Counted from the stretch's first letter, positions 9,394-20,129 are shown. The stretch is DNA of 64,000 nucleotides from Comamonas sp. 26 (GCF_002754475.1 NZ_PEFL01000002.1:496001-560000); one strand, 5' to 3'. Notes: generated by a model from the letters alone, not told the origin. Translations and numbers: made by a program.

Positions 9394-10533
9394 TCAGAGC
9401 CCTGCCACCACCATATTGTCGCGGTGCATCATCTCTGGGCCAGCCGAGTATCCAAGCAGTGACTCAATCTCTGAAGAGCTCTTGCGGCACAGCAGCCTTG
9501 CCTCGGCGCTGGCATAGCTGGCCAGACCACGGGCAATCTCAACACCGCCCTCATCGCGCACGGCAATCACTTCACCGCGAGAGAAGTCGCCCTCCACCGC
9601 AATCATGCCGATGGGCAGCAGGCTCTTGCCTTCGTCTCGCAGCTTGAGCGCAGCGCCTGCATCCACCGTCACCGAGCCGCGCAGCTGCAGATGGTCGGCA
9701 ATCCACTGTTTGCGCGCCTGCGTCTTGTGCGTATGCGTCATCAACAAAGTGCCAATCGATTCACCACGCGTCAGGCGCAGCAGCACGTCTTTTTCACGCC
9801 CCCAGGCAATCACCGTTGATGCACCCGAGCCGGCGGCGCGCTTGGCCGCCAGAATCTTGGTGATCATGCCGCCGGTGCCAATGGAAAGGCCCGCGCCGCC
9901 CGCCATGGCCTCCAGCTCAGGGTTGCCAGCTTCGGCCACGTCGATGAACTTGGCATCGGGGTTCTTGCGCGGGTCAGCGCTGTAGAGGCCGCGCTGATCG
10001 GTCAAGATCACCAGTGCATCCGCCTCAACCAGATTGGCGACCAGTGCCCCCAGCGTGTCGTTGTCACCAAAGCGGATTTCATCGACGACGACCGTATCGT
10101 TCTCGTTGATGACAGGCACCACGCCCAGCTGCAGCAGCGTGAGCAGCGTGGTGCGCGCGTTCAGGTAGCGTTCACGGTCAGCCAGGTCGGCATGGGTCAG
10201 CAGCACCTGCGCGCTGGGCACACCCTCTTCGCGCAGCTTGGTCTCGTACATCTGGGCCAAGCCCATCTGCCCAACAGCGGCAGCGGCCTGCAATTCATGC
10301 ACCACGGTCGGGCGCGTGGCCCAGCCTAGGCGCTTCATGCCTTCGGCAATAGCACCGCTGGAGACCATGATGACTTCGCGCTTGACGCCATCTTTGCCTT
10401 GCACCAGAGCCGCCAGCTGACGACTCCACTCCTCAATGGCCGCCTCATCCAGCCCTCGACCTTCATTGGTCACCAGACTGGAGCCGACCTTGACCACGAT
10501 GCGATGTGCATCACGCAACACATTGGAAGACAT
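9394..10533 (-). CDS. proB: Glutamate 5-kinase
   Basis: First enzyme of proline synthesis, phosphorylating glutamate to gamma-glutamyl phosphate. The 379 residues comprise an amino-acid kinase domain ([13 protein letters not shown] near the start; [12 protein letters not shown]; about residues 1-260) and a C-terminal PUA domain (about 280-365), the same two-domain layout as in E. coli. It lies downstream of obg on the same strand, separated by 109 bases that hold a palindromic repeat. The obg-proB order is common in betaproteobacteria. Confidence 0.97.
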   Translation of the reverse strand: MSSNVLRDAHRIVVKVGSSLVTNEGRGLDEAAIEEWSRQLAALVQGKDGVKREVIMVSSGAIAEGMKRLGWATRPTVVHELQAAAAVGQMGLAQMYETKLREEGVPSAQVLLTHADLADRERYLNARTTLLTLLQLGVVPVINENDTVVVDEIRFGDNDTLGALVANLVEADALVILTDQRGLYSADPRKNPDAKFIDVAEAGNPELEAMAGGAGLSIGTGGMITKILAAKRAAGSGASTVIAWGREKDVLLRLTRGESIGTLLMTHTHKTQARKQWIADHLQLRGSVTVDAGAALKLRDEGKSLLPIGMIAVEGDFSRGEVIAVRDEGGVEIARGLASYASAEARLLCRKSSSEIESLLGYSAGPEMMHRDNMVVAGL

Positions 10534-10550
10534 GAGGATTTACAGTGTTT

Positions 10551-10590
10551 TAGGCCTCTAACGCTTATGCATCAAGCGCTAAAAGCTATG
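10551..10590. repeat. Palindromic intergenic repeat, ATAGC/AGCGC family
   Basis: Lies between obg and proB. Contains CGCTT-ATGCATC-AAGCG as an inverted core and AGCTAT at the right end, features shared with other intergenic copies in this window. Confidence 0.5.
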
Positions 10591-10642
10591 AAATTAAAAG
10601 CAAAACAGCGCACCAAGTGCGCTGCAGGGTATACCGCCTAGC

Positions 10643-11770
<1,128 letters not shown>

Positions 11771-11858
11771 CTACAAAATCAGTGTGCACCAGAAGCCTCA
11801 GGTCACACTTTTACGTGATCAATTCCATGCCCCACCTGTCAACTGGAGCTTTTTCAAA

Positions 11859-11890
11859 CAACAAAGCCCCGACAAGTCGGGGCTTTGTTG
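11859..11890 (-). terminator. Hairpin after rpmA
   Basis: A 15-bp perfect inverted repeat (11859-11873 with 11876-11890) around two bases, containing the core GCCCCGAC/GTCGGGGC. On the minus strand it is followed by TTTGAAAAAG, a weak T run, so it may be a partial terminator or a processing site between rpmA and obg. Confidence 0.7.
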
Positions 11891-11904
11891 GAGTCAAATA
11901 CGAC

Positions 11905-12162
11905 TTATGCAGCCGAGATGTTGACTGTTTGCTTGGACAGAGCGCCCTTCACTGCGAACGACACGTGGCCGTCAACGAGTGCAAACAGGGTGTGATCCTT
12001 GCCCACGCCCACGTTCTCACCGGGGTGGAACTTGGTGCCGCGCTGACGCACGATGATGGAACCAGCTGTAACCAGCTCGCCACCAAAGGCTTTCACGCCC
12101 AGCATTTTTGGCTTGGAATCACGTCCATTGCGCGTAGAGCCGCCGCCTTTTTTCTGTGCCAT
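11905..12162 (-). CDS. rpmA: 50S ribosomal protein L27
   Basis: Ribosomal protein at the peptidyl-transferase centre. The 85-residue length and the N-terminus [19 protein letters not shown], with the basic tail that reaches the active site, are typical. The protein ends KQTVNISAA. It follows rplU with a gap of 14 bases, so the two are surely co-transcribed. Confidence 0.98.
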   Translation of the reverse strand: MAQKKGGGSTRNGRDSKPKMLGVKAFGGELVTAGSIIVRQRGTKFHPGENVGVGKDHTLFALVDGHVSFAVKGALSKQTVNISAA

Positions 12163-12176
12163 GACTCAGCTCCTAT

Positions 12177-12488
12177 TTAAGCAGCAATTGCCACGATTTG
12201 CAGTTCGGTGAACTGTTGACGGTGGCCTTGACGTTTTTGATAGTGCTTACGACGACGCATCTTGAAGATGTGCACTTTGTCGTGCTTACCGTGAGCAACA
12301 ACAGTTGCCTTCACAGTTGCGCCGGACACCAGGGGAGCGCCGATCTTGATTTCGGAGCCGTTGCCGACTGCCAAAACTTGATCGATCACAATTTCCTGGC
12401 CTACGTCCGCAGCAATCTGTTCTACTTTAATTTTTTCGCCAGCAGCAACACGATATTGCTTGCCGCCGGTTTTTATGACCGCGTACAT
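12177..12488 (-). CDS. rplU: 50S ribosomal protein L21
   Basis: Large-subunit ribosomal protein that binds 23S rRNA. The start is placed at 12488 ([14 protein letters not shown], 103 residues, the family length), with AAAGAGG as ribosome site just upstream. The open frame reaches 66 bases further upstream but that part contains the likely promoter. First gene of rplU-rpmA-(obg). Confidence 0.97.
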   Translation of the reverse strand: MYAVIKTGGKQYRVAAGEKIKVEQIAADVGQEIVIDQVLAVGNGSEIKIGAPLVSGATVKATVVAHGKHDKVHIFKMRRRKHYQKRQGHRQQFTELQIVAIAA

Positions 12489-12540
12489 GTAAACCTCTTT
12501 ACTTTGAGAGTTCTGCAGACGAATTTCCACAGAGCCAGCG

Positions 12541-12571
12541 ATTCTAACACGCACTGAAAAATCACGCTCAA
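12541..12571 (-). promoter_or_regulatory. Candidate promoter of rplU-rpmA
   Basis: On the minus strand TAGAAT (12541-12546) is preceded by TTGAGC (12566-12571) with a 19-base spacer, slightly long. The rplU start codon lies about 50 bases downstream. Confidence 0.4.
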
Positions 12572-12641
12572 ATCAACCCCACAGAGACCGCAAGCAAGCC
12601 CCGCGCAAGTCATCAATGAAAAAAGAGCAACACTCTATTTC

Positions 12642-12647
12642 TATAAT
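12642..12647 (+). promoter_or_regulatory. Candidate -10 box of ispB (TATAAT)
   Basis: A perfect TATAAT lies inside the extra 60 bases between the in-frame ATG at 12616 and TTG at 12676. No convincing -35 box is seen. Its place argues that translation starts at the later codon. Confidence 0.35.
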
Positions 12648-12675
12648 CCTTGATCCACTTGGCGGTTCAATCACC

Positions 12676-13656
12676 TTGACTACAGAAATTTCCACATCCA
12701 ATCCGCTTGCCCTGATCGCAGATGACATGCGTGAAGTGGATATTGTCATTGCGCAGCGATTGACAACCAGCGTTCCTCTGATTGCACAGATCTCCCAGTA
12801 CATCATTGCGGCGGGCGGCAAACGTTTGCGCCCTGCGCTGCTGCTCTTGATCAGTGGTGCTCTTGGTTACCAAGGCAAAAACAAGTACACCCTGGCAGCG
12901 GTGGTGGAGCTGATTCATACCGCCACCCTGCTGCATGACGATGTGGTGGACGAATCCACGCTGCGCCGCGGCCGTGCAACGGCCAATGAGACGTTTGGCA
13001 ACCCTGCCAGCGTCTTGGTGGGCGACTTTCTGCACACACGCTCCTTCCAGATGATGGTGGAAGTGGGCAGCATGCGCGTGCTGCGAATCCTGTCGGACGC
13101 CACCAATGTGATTGCTGAAGGTGAAGTTCAGCAGCTCATCAACACCCATGACGCATCGCTGGATGAGGCAGGCTATCTGCATGTCATTCGCTCCAAGACC
13201 GCCCAGCTCTTTGAAGCCAGTGCCCAATTGGCCGCTGTCCTGGCAGATGCACCTGCCGAAATTGAGCAAGCCTGCGCCGCCTACGGTCAGGCCTTAGGCA
13301 CCGCCTTCCAGATCATTGACGATGTACTGGACTACACAGGCAACGCGCAGGAAATGGGCAAAAACCTGGGCGATGACCTGCGCGAAGGCAAATGCACTCT
13401 GCCACTGATTGCTGCCATGCAACGCGGCACTCCCGAGCAAGCAGCAATTGTTCGCAGTGCCATTGAACAAGGCTCAACCGACCAACTGGATGCCGTTGTT
13501 GAAATCGTGCGCAACACAGGTGCTCTGGACATTGCCAGAGCTGCCGCTCACAGCGAAGCCCTGCGCGCCATCGATGCTCTGGCAGCATTACCAAGCAACG
13601 CGCACACTGCCAGCTTGCTTGAACTGGCATCTCAGCTACTGGAGCGCCGCACCTGA
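12676..13656 (+). CDS. ispB: Octaprenyl diphosphate synthase (polyprenyl synthetase)
   Basis: Elongates farnesyl diphosphate with isopentenyl diphosphate to make the side chain of ubiquinone. Both aspartate-rich motifs are present: LLHDDVVDES (first) and QIIDDVLDYTGN (second), with GGKRLRP near the N-terminus for pyrophosphate binding. The TTG at 12676 gives 326 residues, close to the 323 of E. coli IspB. An in-frame ATG at 12616 would add 20 residues but overlaps a TATAAT box, so the start is uncertain. It is divergent from rplU, as in many proteobacteria. Confidence 0.92.
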   Translation: MTTEISTSNPLALIADDMREVDIVIAQRLTTSVPLIAQISQYIIAAGGKRLRPALLLLISGALGYQGKNKYTLAAVVELIHTATLLHDDVVDESTLRRGRATANETFGNPASVLVGDFLHTRSFQMMVEVGSMRVLRILSDATNVIAEGEVQQLINTHDASLDEAGYLHVIRSKTAQLFEASAQLAAVLADAPAEIEQACAAYGQALGTAFQIIDDVLDYTGNAQEMGKNLGDDLREGKCTLPLIAAMQRGTPEQAAIVRSAIEQGSTDQLDAVVEIVRNTGALDIARAAAHSEALRAIDALAALPSNAHTASLLELASQLLERRT

Positions 13657-13900
13657 CTCAACAGCTGAGCAGCACACTACATGGGCGCATGGGCGGCCGT
13701 TTCGCTGGGCAGAATGCATCGCTCGAAACAAGAGATCCAAGACGGGTGTCTTAAGCTCAATCCATGCAGGCTTTATCACCGTTTCTTGAGCCACATTCAA
13801 ATGCGTTGCTTTGTCGCCCGTATGCAACTTTGCCTCATCCTTTGAGCAACCACAAGAATGGTAGGATAAGTCTTCCCCTTACCCTCTCAGAACCGGATAC

Positions 13901-15640
13901 ATGGCTGCTGCCGATAACCTGCAAAAACCCTCTGCTGCCCCCATCGCCATCCCCGGCCTGGGCAGAGCTCTGATTTCAGCAGGCAAAGTTTCCCAGCAAG
14001 CAGCCGAGGCAGCAGTCAAGAAGGCCGCGACAAGCCGCACACCCTTCATCACTGAACTCAGCCAGTCCGGCGAAATCAGTGCACTGGAAATCGCGGAAAC
14101 CATTTCCACCATGTTCAGCACACCATTACTGGACCTGAATGCTATTGATACCCAGCAACTCCCTCGCGAACTGCTGGACCCAAAGATCAGCACTACCTAC
14201 CGCGTACTGGCCCTGACCAAGCGCGGAAACCGGATCACTGTCGCTACAGCAGACCCGACACAGCAAGAGGCCGCTGAGCAGATCAAGTTCACGACCCAGT
14301 TACTGGTTGACTGGGTTGTCGTCGAAGCAGACAAGCTTCAAAAGCTGATCGACCAGACAGGCAAAAGCGTCAGCGAATCTCTGGACAGCTACTCCAGCTC
14401 GGGCGATTTCGATTTTGATGACGTCAAAATCGAAGATGCACCCGAAGAAAAAGACAACATTGGCGCGGACGTTGAAGATGCGCCCGTCGTCAAGTTCCTG
14501 CACAAGATGCTGCTGGACGCCTTCAATATGCGCGCCTCGGACTTGCACTTTGAACCTTACGAGCACAGCTACCGTGTGCGATTTCGCGTGGATGGTGAGT
14601 TGCGTGAAATCGCATCTCCTCCTATCGCGATCAAGGACAAGCTGGCCTCACGCATCAAGGTGATCTCGCGTCTGGATATTTCAGAAAAGCGCATCCCGCA
14701 AGACGGCCGCATGAAGCTCAAAGTCGGGCCTGACCGAGTTATCGACTTTCGCGTGAGCACACTCCCCACTTTGTTTGGCGAGAAGATCGTGATCCGTATT
14801 CTCGACCCAAGCTCTGCCAAGATGGGTATCGAGGCACTGGGCTACGAGCCCGAAGAAAAAGAGCGCCTGCTCAAGGCCATCAAGCGCCCTTATGGAATGA
14901 TTCTGGTGACCGGCCCTACGGGTTCGGGAAAAACGGTTTCACTCTACACATGTCTGAACCTGCTTAACCAGCCCGGCGTCAACATTGCCACGGCTGAAGA
15001 CCCTTCCGAAATCAACATGCCTGGCGTCAATCAGGTCAATGTGAACGAGAAGGCGGGCCTGACCTTTGCGGCAGCCCTGAAGTCCTTTCTGCGTCAGGAT
15101 CCAGACATCATCATGGTGGGTGAAATCCGCGATCTGGAAACAGCAGACATTTCTATCAAGGCTGCGCAAACCGGCCACTTGGTGCTATCTACGCTGCACA
15201 CGAATGATGCACCGACCACACTAACGCGCATGCGCAACATGGGGATTGCGCCCTTCAATATTGCCTCCAGCGTGATTCTGATTACCGCGCAGCGACTCGC
15301 CCGCCGCCTGTGCCCTCAATGCAAAGAGCCTGCTGATATTCCGCATGACGCTTTACTTGAAGCCGGCTACAACGAAGATGAACTGGATGGCAGCTGGACC
15401 AGCTACAAGCCCGTCGGCTGCCCCGCCTGCAATAACGGCTACAAAGGTCGTGTCGGCATCTATCAGGTCATGCCAATCAGCGAAGAGATGCAGCGCATCA
15501 TCTTGCGTGATGGCAGCGCATTGGAAATCGCAGCCCAATCCAAGGCGGAAGGCGTCCGCTCATTGCGGGCCTCGGGCCTACACAAAGTTAAATTAGGACA
15601 GACCTCACTCGAAGAAGTGCTGGCTGTTACCAACGAGTAA
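13901..15640 (+). CDS. pilB: Type IV pilus assembly ATPase
   Basis: Cytoplasmic hexameric ATPase that powers pilus extension. The 579 residues show an N-terminal MshEN/GspE_N-type domain (about 20-160), then the catalytic domain with Walker A GPTGSGKT near residue 340, the Asp box region, Walker B DPDIIMVGEIRD, and a zinc site made of two CxxC pairs (LCPQC and GCPAC). The tetracysteine marks it as PilB rather than the retraction ATPase PilT. The 244 bases upstream hold no gene and no clear signal. Followed by pilC (23-base gap) and pilD in one operon; no pilin gene is in the window. Confidence 0.96.
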   Translation: MAAADNLQKPSAAPIAIPGLGRALISAGKVSQQAAEAAVKKAATSRTPFITELSQSGEISALEIAETISTMFSTPLLDLNAIDTQQLPRELLDPKISTTYRVLALTKRGNRITVATADPTQQEAAEQIKFTTQLLVDWVVVEADKLQKLIDQTGKSVSESLDSYSSSGDFDFDDVKIEDAPEEKDNIGADVEDAPVVKFLHKMLLDAFNMRASDLHFEPYEHSYRVRFRVDGELREIASPPIAIKDKLASRIKVISRLDISEKRIPQDGRMKLKVGPDRVIDFRVSTLPTLFGEKIVIRILDPSSAKMGIEALGYEPEEKERLLKAIKRPYGMILVTGPTGSGKTVSLYTCLNLLNQPGVNIATAEDPSEINMPGVNQVNVNEKAGLTFAAALKSFLRQDPDIIMVGEIRDLETADISIKAAQTGHLVLSTLHTNDAPTTLTRMRNMGIAPFNIASSVILITAQRLARRLCPQCKEPADIPHDALLEAGYNEDELDGSWTSYKPVGCPACNNGYKGRVGIYQVMPISEEMQRIILRDGSALEIAAQSKAEGVRSLRASGLHKVKLGQTSLEEVLAVTNE

Positions 15641-15663
15641 AACAATACCAGCGAGGGAACGCC

Positions 15664-16881
15664 ATGGCAACCACAGCGTCCAAGGGAATCAAGGAATCTC
15701 TCTTTGAGTGGGAGGGCAAAGACCGCAACGGGAAAGTCGTACGTGGTGAAACACGTGCCGGCGGAGAAAACCAGATTCAGGCTATGCTCCGCCGCCAAGG
15801 CGTGACACCCTCCAAGATCAAAAAGCGCCGAACCCGTGGCGGCAAAAAGATCAAGCCGAAGGATATTGCCCTGTTTACCCGCCAGCTGGCGACCATGATG
15901 AAGGCTGGCGTCCCACTGCTGCAGTCTTTTGACATTGTGGGCCGTGGTAATACCAACCCCAACGTCACCAAACTACTCAACGATATCCGACTGGATGTAG
16001 AGACCGGTACTTCGCTGAGCACCGCTTTTCGCAAGTTCCCTCTGTACTTCGACAGCCTCTACTGCAACCTGGTTGAAGCCGGTGAGGCGGCCGGTATTTT
16101 AGAGGCGCTGCTGGACCGGCTTGCCACCTATATGGAAAAGACGGAGGCCATCAAGTCCAAGATCAAATCCGCGCTGATGTACCCCATCTCAGTCATGATC
16201 GTGGCGTTTGTCGTGGTAGCAGTCATCATGATTTTCGTGATCCCAGCATTCAAGGAAGTCTTCACCTCGTTCGGAGCCGACCTTCCTGCACCAACGCTGA
16301 TCGTCATGGGGATCAGTGAGTACTTTGTGCAGTACTGGTGGCTTATTTTTGGTGTGATCGGCGGCGGCGGTTACTTCTTCATGCAGGCCTGGAGGCGTAA
16401 TGAGCGCGTTCAGCAGTTCATGGATCGCACCATGCTCAAGCTCCCTATCTTCGGGGTGCTGATCGAAAAATCCTGCGTGGCACGCTGGACTCGTACGCTC
16501 TCGACCATGTTTGCGGCTGGCGTTCCGCTGGTCGAGGCTCTAGACTCCGTAGGCGGCGCATCGGGCAACTACCTCTACCAAACCGCGACTGACAAAATTC
16601 AGCAGGAAGTGTCCACCGGCACCAGCCTGACAGCAGCCATGGCCAATGCCAATATTTTCCCCTCCATGGTGCTGCAAATGTGTGCCATCGGTGAAGAATC
16701 TGGCTCCATCGACCACATGCTGGGCAAAGCCGCTGACTTCTACGAAAGTGAAGTCGACGAAATGGTCGCAGGCCTATCCAGCCTGATGGAGCCCATCATC
16801 ATCGTCTTCCTAGGCACACTGATTGGCGGCATTGTGGTGTCCATGTATCTGCCTATCTTCAAGCTGGGTCAAGTGGTCTGA
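15664..16881 (+). CDS. pilC: Type IV pilus inner-membrane platform protein
   Basis: Polytopic inner-membrane protein that links PilB and PilT to the growing pilus. The 405-residue length is typical, with two tandem T2SSF domains (about 75-200 and 278-400), each starting with a soluble helical bundle (FTRQLATMMKAGVPLLQSF and WTRTLSTMFAAGVPLVEAL) and followed by membrane helices. The start codon follows GAGGGAAC. Its stop overlaps the pilD start by one base (TGATG), so the two are translationally coupled. Confidence 0.96.
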   Translation: MATTASKGIKESLFEWEGKDRNGKVVRGETRAGGENQIQAMLRRQGVTPSKIKKRRTRGGKKIKPKDIALFTRQLATMMKAGVPLLQSFDIVGRGNTNPNVTKLLNDIRLDVETGTSLSTAFRKFPLYFDSLYCNLVEAGEAAGILEALLDRLATYMEKTEAIKSKIKSALMYPISVMIVAFVVVAVIMIFVIPAFKEVFTSFGADLPAPTLIVMGISEYFVQYWWLIFGVIGGGGYFFMQAWRRNERVQQFMDRTMLKLPIFGVLIEKSCVARWTRTLSTMFAAGVPLVEALDSVGGASGNYLYQTATDKIQQEVSTGTSLTAAMANANIFPSMVLQMCAIGEESGSIDHMLGKAADFYESEVDEMVAGLSSLMEPIIIVFLGTLIGGIVVSMYLPIFKLGQVV

Positions 16882-17750
16882 TGATTTCCGAAATTGCATT
16901 GAATGCTGCAGCGGGCGGCGTGCTGGGCCTGCTGATTGGTAGTTTTTTGAACGTCGTGATTCACCGCATTCCTCGCATGATGGAACAGGAGTGGCATGAC
17001 GAATGCGTGCAATGGGCTGAGGAACAAAAAGAAAAAGGTTCAAAGATTGAGCTTGCACCTGCTCAGCCCTCCATCACACTCAGCAAGCCGCGATCGCGCT
17101 GCCCCCATTGCGGGCATCAAATTGTCTGGTACGAAAATATTCCCGTACTCAGCTACCTTTTTCTGCGCGGTCGCTGCGCTGAATGCAAAAAGCCCATCAG
17201 CCTGCGCTATCCAGCCATAGAGCTAGTCTGCGCCGCACTGTTCGCCTTCTGCCTCGCCCGCGATGGCCTCACACCAACCGGCTTTGCCTGGTGCGGGTTC
17301 AGCGCTGCCCTGCTGGCTCTGGCAATGATTGACTGGGACACTACCTTTCTGCCTGACTCCATCACCCTGCCATTGCTGTGGGGTGGACTGCTTGCATCTG
17401 CTCTGCAATGGACTTCCGTGCCACTGCTCAACTCCTTCTGGGGCGCTGTCGCAGGCTATATGTCGCTATGGCTGATCTTCTGGGCTTTCAAGCTAGCAAC
17501 CGGCAAAGAAGGCATGGGCTACGGCGACTTCAAGCTCTTTGCCGCGCTGGGTGCCTGGTTTGGCTGGCAGGCACTAGTGCCCATCATTCTCATGGCCTCA
17601 GTCGTGGGCGCCATCATCGGCATCGCCCTCAAGATCAATAGCAAGCTGCGCGAAGGTGGCTATATCCCGTTTGGCCCCTTCCTGGCAGGCGGCGGCTTTG
17701 TGAGCCTGATATGGGGTCCTCAGGCCATCTTGGGCTTTGTGGGCCTGTAA
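16881..17750 (+). CDS. pilD: Prepilin peptidase / N-methyltransferase
   Basis: Inner-membrane aspartic protease that cleaves type IV prepilin leader peptides and methylates the new N-terminus. The 289 residues hold the cytoplasmic zinc-binding loop with cysteines at 74, 77, 99 and 102, and the two catalytic aspartates at D151 (AMIDWDTTFLPD) and D216 (GMGYGDFK). Multiple hydrophobic segments run from residue 105 on. The start overlaps the pilC stop by one base, and coaE begins 5 bases after its stop. Confidence 0.96.
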   Translation: MISEIALNAAAGGVLGLLIGSFLNVVIHRIPRMMEQEWHDECVQWAEEQKEKGSKIELAPAQPSITLSKPRSRCPHCGHQIVWYENIPVLSYLFLRGRCAECKKPISLRYPAIELVCAALFAFCLARDGLTPTGFAWCGFSAALLALAMIDWDTTFLPDSITLPLLWGGLLASALQWTSVPLLNSFWGAVAGYMSLWLIFWAFKLATGKEGMGYGDFKLFAALGAWFGWQALVPIILMASVVGAIIGIALKINSKLREGGYIPFGPFLAGGGFVSLIWGPQAILGFVGL

Positions 17751-17755
17751 AACCC

Positions 17756-18382
17756 ATGCATGCTGCACCCTCTGCCTCTCCTTTCCGACTCGGCCTGACC
17801 GGCGGTATTGGCAGCGGTAAAAGTACGATCGCCCAGCGCTTGCGAGAGTGCGGTGCCACGCTGATTGATGCAGACCATATCTCACGCAGCCTGACAGCCA
17901 TTGGTGGTGCCGCTCTGCCTAACATTGCGCAGTCCTTTGGTACAGACCTGATTGATACCCAAGGCGCCCTCAACCGCGCACGCATGCGCGAGCTGGTTTT
18001 TGCAGACCCAAAAGCTCGCCAGCAACTCGAAGGCATTCTTCACCCCCTGATTGCCGAGCAAACCCGCCAGCAACATGAAGCTGCAATTGCTGCGGGCAGC
18101 AAACTCATTGTTCACGACATTCCTTTGCTGGTGGAGTCTGGCCACTGGCGCGGCAAGCTTGATGGAGTACTCGTTGTGGATTGCCGCGAAAGCACTCAAG
18201 TGGAGCGCGTCATGGCGCGTAGCGGCCTGACGCAAGATGCTGTGCAAAACATCATTGCCGCTCAGGCCACGCGTGTGCAGCGGCTGGCTGTCGCCGATTG
18301 GGTGCTCTACAACGACGAAGGCATCACAATCGATTCCCTCAACGCATATACCGATCAAATCGCTGCATGGTTCGGGCTATGA
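17756..18382 (+). CDS. coaE: Dephospho-CoA kinase
   Basis: Last step of coenzyme A synthesis: phosphorylation of the 3'-hydroxyl of dephospho-CoA. The 208-residue product has the P-loop LTGGIGSGKST at the start and the conserved DADHISR and HPLI segments. The ATG at 17756 comes 5 bases after the pilD stop; a longer frame from 17711 would overlap pilD. The pilD-coaE-zapD-yacG order is conserved in gamma- and betaproteobacteria. Confidence 0.96.
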   Translation: MHAAPSASPFRLGLTGGIGSGKSTIAQRLRECGATLIDADHISRSLTAIGGAALPNIAQSFGTDLIDTQGALNRARMRELVFADPKARQQLEGILHPLIAEQTRQQHEAAIAAGSKLIVHDIPLLVESGHWRGKLDGVLVVDCRESTQVERVMARSGLTQDAVQNIIAAQATRVQRLAVADWVLYNDEGITIDSLNAYTDQIAAWFGL

Positions 18383-18471
18383 TGCGCGTCATGGGGCTTG
18401 GCCTGTGCGTGTGATCGCCGCATGTGCACGTTAACCGCTGATTCCTGTGCGCCCCTAGGAGCCCAGCAAAC

Positions 18472-19227
18472 GTGATCCTGTACGAATATCCTTTTAACGA
18501 GCGTCTGAGAACCTATCTGCGCCTTGAGCAGTTGTATCGCCGACTGAGCGAGTTGCTGACCCGCGCGCATGCTGTTGATCATCACTTTGTGCTGATCACT
18601 ATCTTCGAGATCATGGATGTGGCGTCGCGCAGCGATCTGCGCGCCGATGTCCTCAAGGATCTGGAGCGCCAGAAGAACCTGCTCGACGTTCTGCGCGACA
18701 ACCCCGATATTTCCCAGCACATGCTGCATCAGGTGGCGCGCCAGGTCGAAATCTGCTTTACCACCATCAATGCGCAAAGCGGCAAGGCCGGTCAGGCGCT
18801 GACTGAAAACGACTGGCTGATGTCCATACGCAGCCGCGTGTGCATACCAGGCGGCACCTGCAGTTTTGACCTGCCGGCCTATCACGCCTGGCTGAGCCTG
18901 GACCCACGCTTTCGCCAGCGCGACCTGGAGGACTGGGCTTCCGAGCTGACCCCGCTAGGCCAGTCGCTGGAGCTGATACTGCAGCTGCTGCGCGAAACCG
19001 GTATCCCCCAGCGCGTAGCTGCCGAACAAGGCGTGTTCCAGCAAGCCATGCCTGCGGGCCGCAGCTTTCAATTGCTGCGCTTGCGCATAGACCCTCACCT
19101 CAATCTGGTGCCCGAAATCAGCGGCAACCGCTTGCTGGTGTCCGTGCGCCTGCTCAAGCTGGCCAGCGGCTGCAAGCCCCAGCCCAGCAACGATGATGCT
19201 TCTTTTGAGCTGACGCTCTGCGCCTGA
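18472..19227 (+). CDS. zapD: Cell division protein ZapD
   Basis: FtsZ-binding protein that cross-links FtsZ filaments in the Z ring (formerly YacF/DUF1342). The 251 residues start MILYEYPFNERLRTYLRLE, the family signature, and are largely helical in the first 115 residues with a beta-rich C-terminal half (RSFQLLRLRIDPHLNLVPEIS). The start codon is GTG, with AGGAG ten bases upstream. Placed between coaE and yacG as in E. coli. Confidence 0.95.
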   Translation: MILYEYPFNERLRTYLRLEQLYRRLSELLTRAHAVDHHFVLITIFEIMDVASRSDLRADVLKDLERQKNLLDVLRDNPDISQHMLHQVARQVEICFTTINAQSGKAGQALTENDWLMSIRSRVCIPGGTCSFDLPAYHAWLSLDPRFRQRDLEDWASELTPLGQSLELILQLLRETGIPQRVAAEQGVFQQAMPAGRSFQLLRLRIDPHLNLVPEISGNRLLVSVRLLKLASGCKPQPSNDDASFELTLCA

Positions 19228-19327
19228 GCCTCGTCGCCTGCCTTCATGTACGTTGAGCCGCTGATTGCGGCTCAATTGCTTTCAGGGTCAGTCCACCCGT
19301 TTTTTCCAGCTGTGATACACCTGCACC

Positions 19328-19537
19328 ATGAGCACTGACAACCAATCCCCCACCATGGTGAAATGCCCCACCTGCGGTGGCCCCAGCGTTTTTATGCCGA
19401 CCAACAAATTCCGGCCTTTCTGTAGCGAGCGCTGCCGCAACATCGATCTGGGTGCCTGGGGCAATGAAGAGTTCCGGGTACCCGCCCAGACTCCGCCCGA
19501 AGATGCACCATTTGGCGACCCGCGCACCGAAGCCTGA
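19328..19537 (+). CDS. yacG: DNA gyrase inhibitor YacG, zinc-binding
   Basis: Small protein (69 residues) that binds one zinc ion and inhibits gyrase by blocking DNA binding to GyrB. The four ligands are C13, C16, C32 and C36 in KCPTCGGP and FCSERCRNID, followed by DLGAWGNEEFRVP. It closes the pilB-yacG + strand run and is followed by a very long hairpin. Confidence 0.95.
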   Translation: MSTDNQSPTMVKCPTCGGPSVFMPTNKFRPFCSERCRNIDLGAWGNEEFRVPAQTPPEDAPFGDPRTEA

Positions 19538-19549
19538 GCCTATTAAGAA

Positions 19550-19631
19550 AAGAGCGCCTTGCGCTTGATACGTCTAGATTTCAGACTCCATAAAGCCTGA
19601 AGTAGAGATATATCAAGCGCAAGGCGCTCTT
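19550..19631. terminator. Long hairpin between yacG and mutT, likely bidirectional terminator
   Basis: Two perfect 21-base complementary arms (19550-19570 and 19611-19631; core AGAGCGCCTTGCGCTTGAT) enclose 40 bases that can pair further: TCTA 19573-19576 with TAGA 19603-19606, and TTCAG 19580-19584 with CTGAA 19597-19601. The + strand right arm is followed by TTATTTTTG and the minus strand by TTTTC. It serves convergent genes but is much longer than the other terminators here. Confidence 0.75.
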
Positions 19632-19650
19632 ATTTTTGAAGCAACCTACG

Positions 19651-20115
19651 TCAAGCTTTGGGCTGACTGGCCTCGTAATAGCTCTGATCGAACAACAGGC
19701 CGCGCTCTTCGCTAAGCCATTGCAGCACAGGGTAAGAGCCGGGCAAGACCGGCGCCACATCCAGCGGCAATTGCTGCCATGCCATTTGCTGACCTTCACG
19801 CATCTCAAACTCACCCGACCACTGCATCACCTTGCACCAGTGCAGTCGTACCAGCGCATGCGGGTAATCATGCTCGGTCACCTTCCATGCATGGGCCGTG
19901 CCAATGGTCACGCCTAGCTCCTCAATCAGCTCGCGGCGCAGGGCCTGCTCGACGGTCTCGCCCTCTTCCAGCTTGCCACCCGGAAACTCCCAGTAGCCGG
20001 CATACGGCTTGCCAGCTGGGCGGCTGGTAATCAACAGCGCGCCATCGGATTCGCGCAGCAGCACGCCCACGGCTACGTCAGTGTGCTTGCGTTGCACCTG
20101 TGTTTCAGCAGTCAC
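19651..20115 (-). CDS. mutT: 8-oxo-dGTP diphosphatase (MutT-type Nudix hydrolase)
   Basis: Expected to hydrolyse oxidised 8-oxo-dGTP and so prevent A:T to C:G errors. The 154-residue product has the Nudix box GGKLEEGE...RELIEELG and the preceding GYWEFPGG typical of MutT. The likely start is GTG at 20115 with AAAGAG upstream. It follows the DUF815-type ATPase gene by 14 bases on the same strand. A MutT role is supported by its place beside yacG, as in E. coli. Confidence 0.9.
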   Translation of the reverse strand: MTAETQVQRKHTDVAVGVLLRESDGALLITSRPAGKPYAGYWEFPGGKLEEGETVEQALRRELIEELGVTIGTAHAWKVTEHDYPHALVRLHWCKVMQWSGEFEMREGQQMAWQQLPLDVAPVLPGSYPVLQWLSEERGLLFDQSYYEASQPKA

Positions 20116-20129
20116 ATCAAACTCTTTCT

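Noticed and set aside
13657..13900. Search for a tRNA or small RNA gene between ispB and pilB
   Set aside because: No cloverleaf, terminator or strong promoter could be found by eye.
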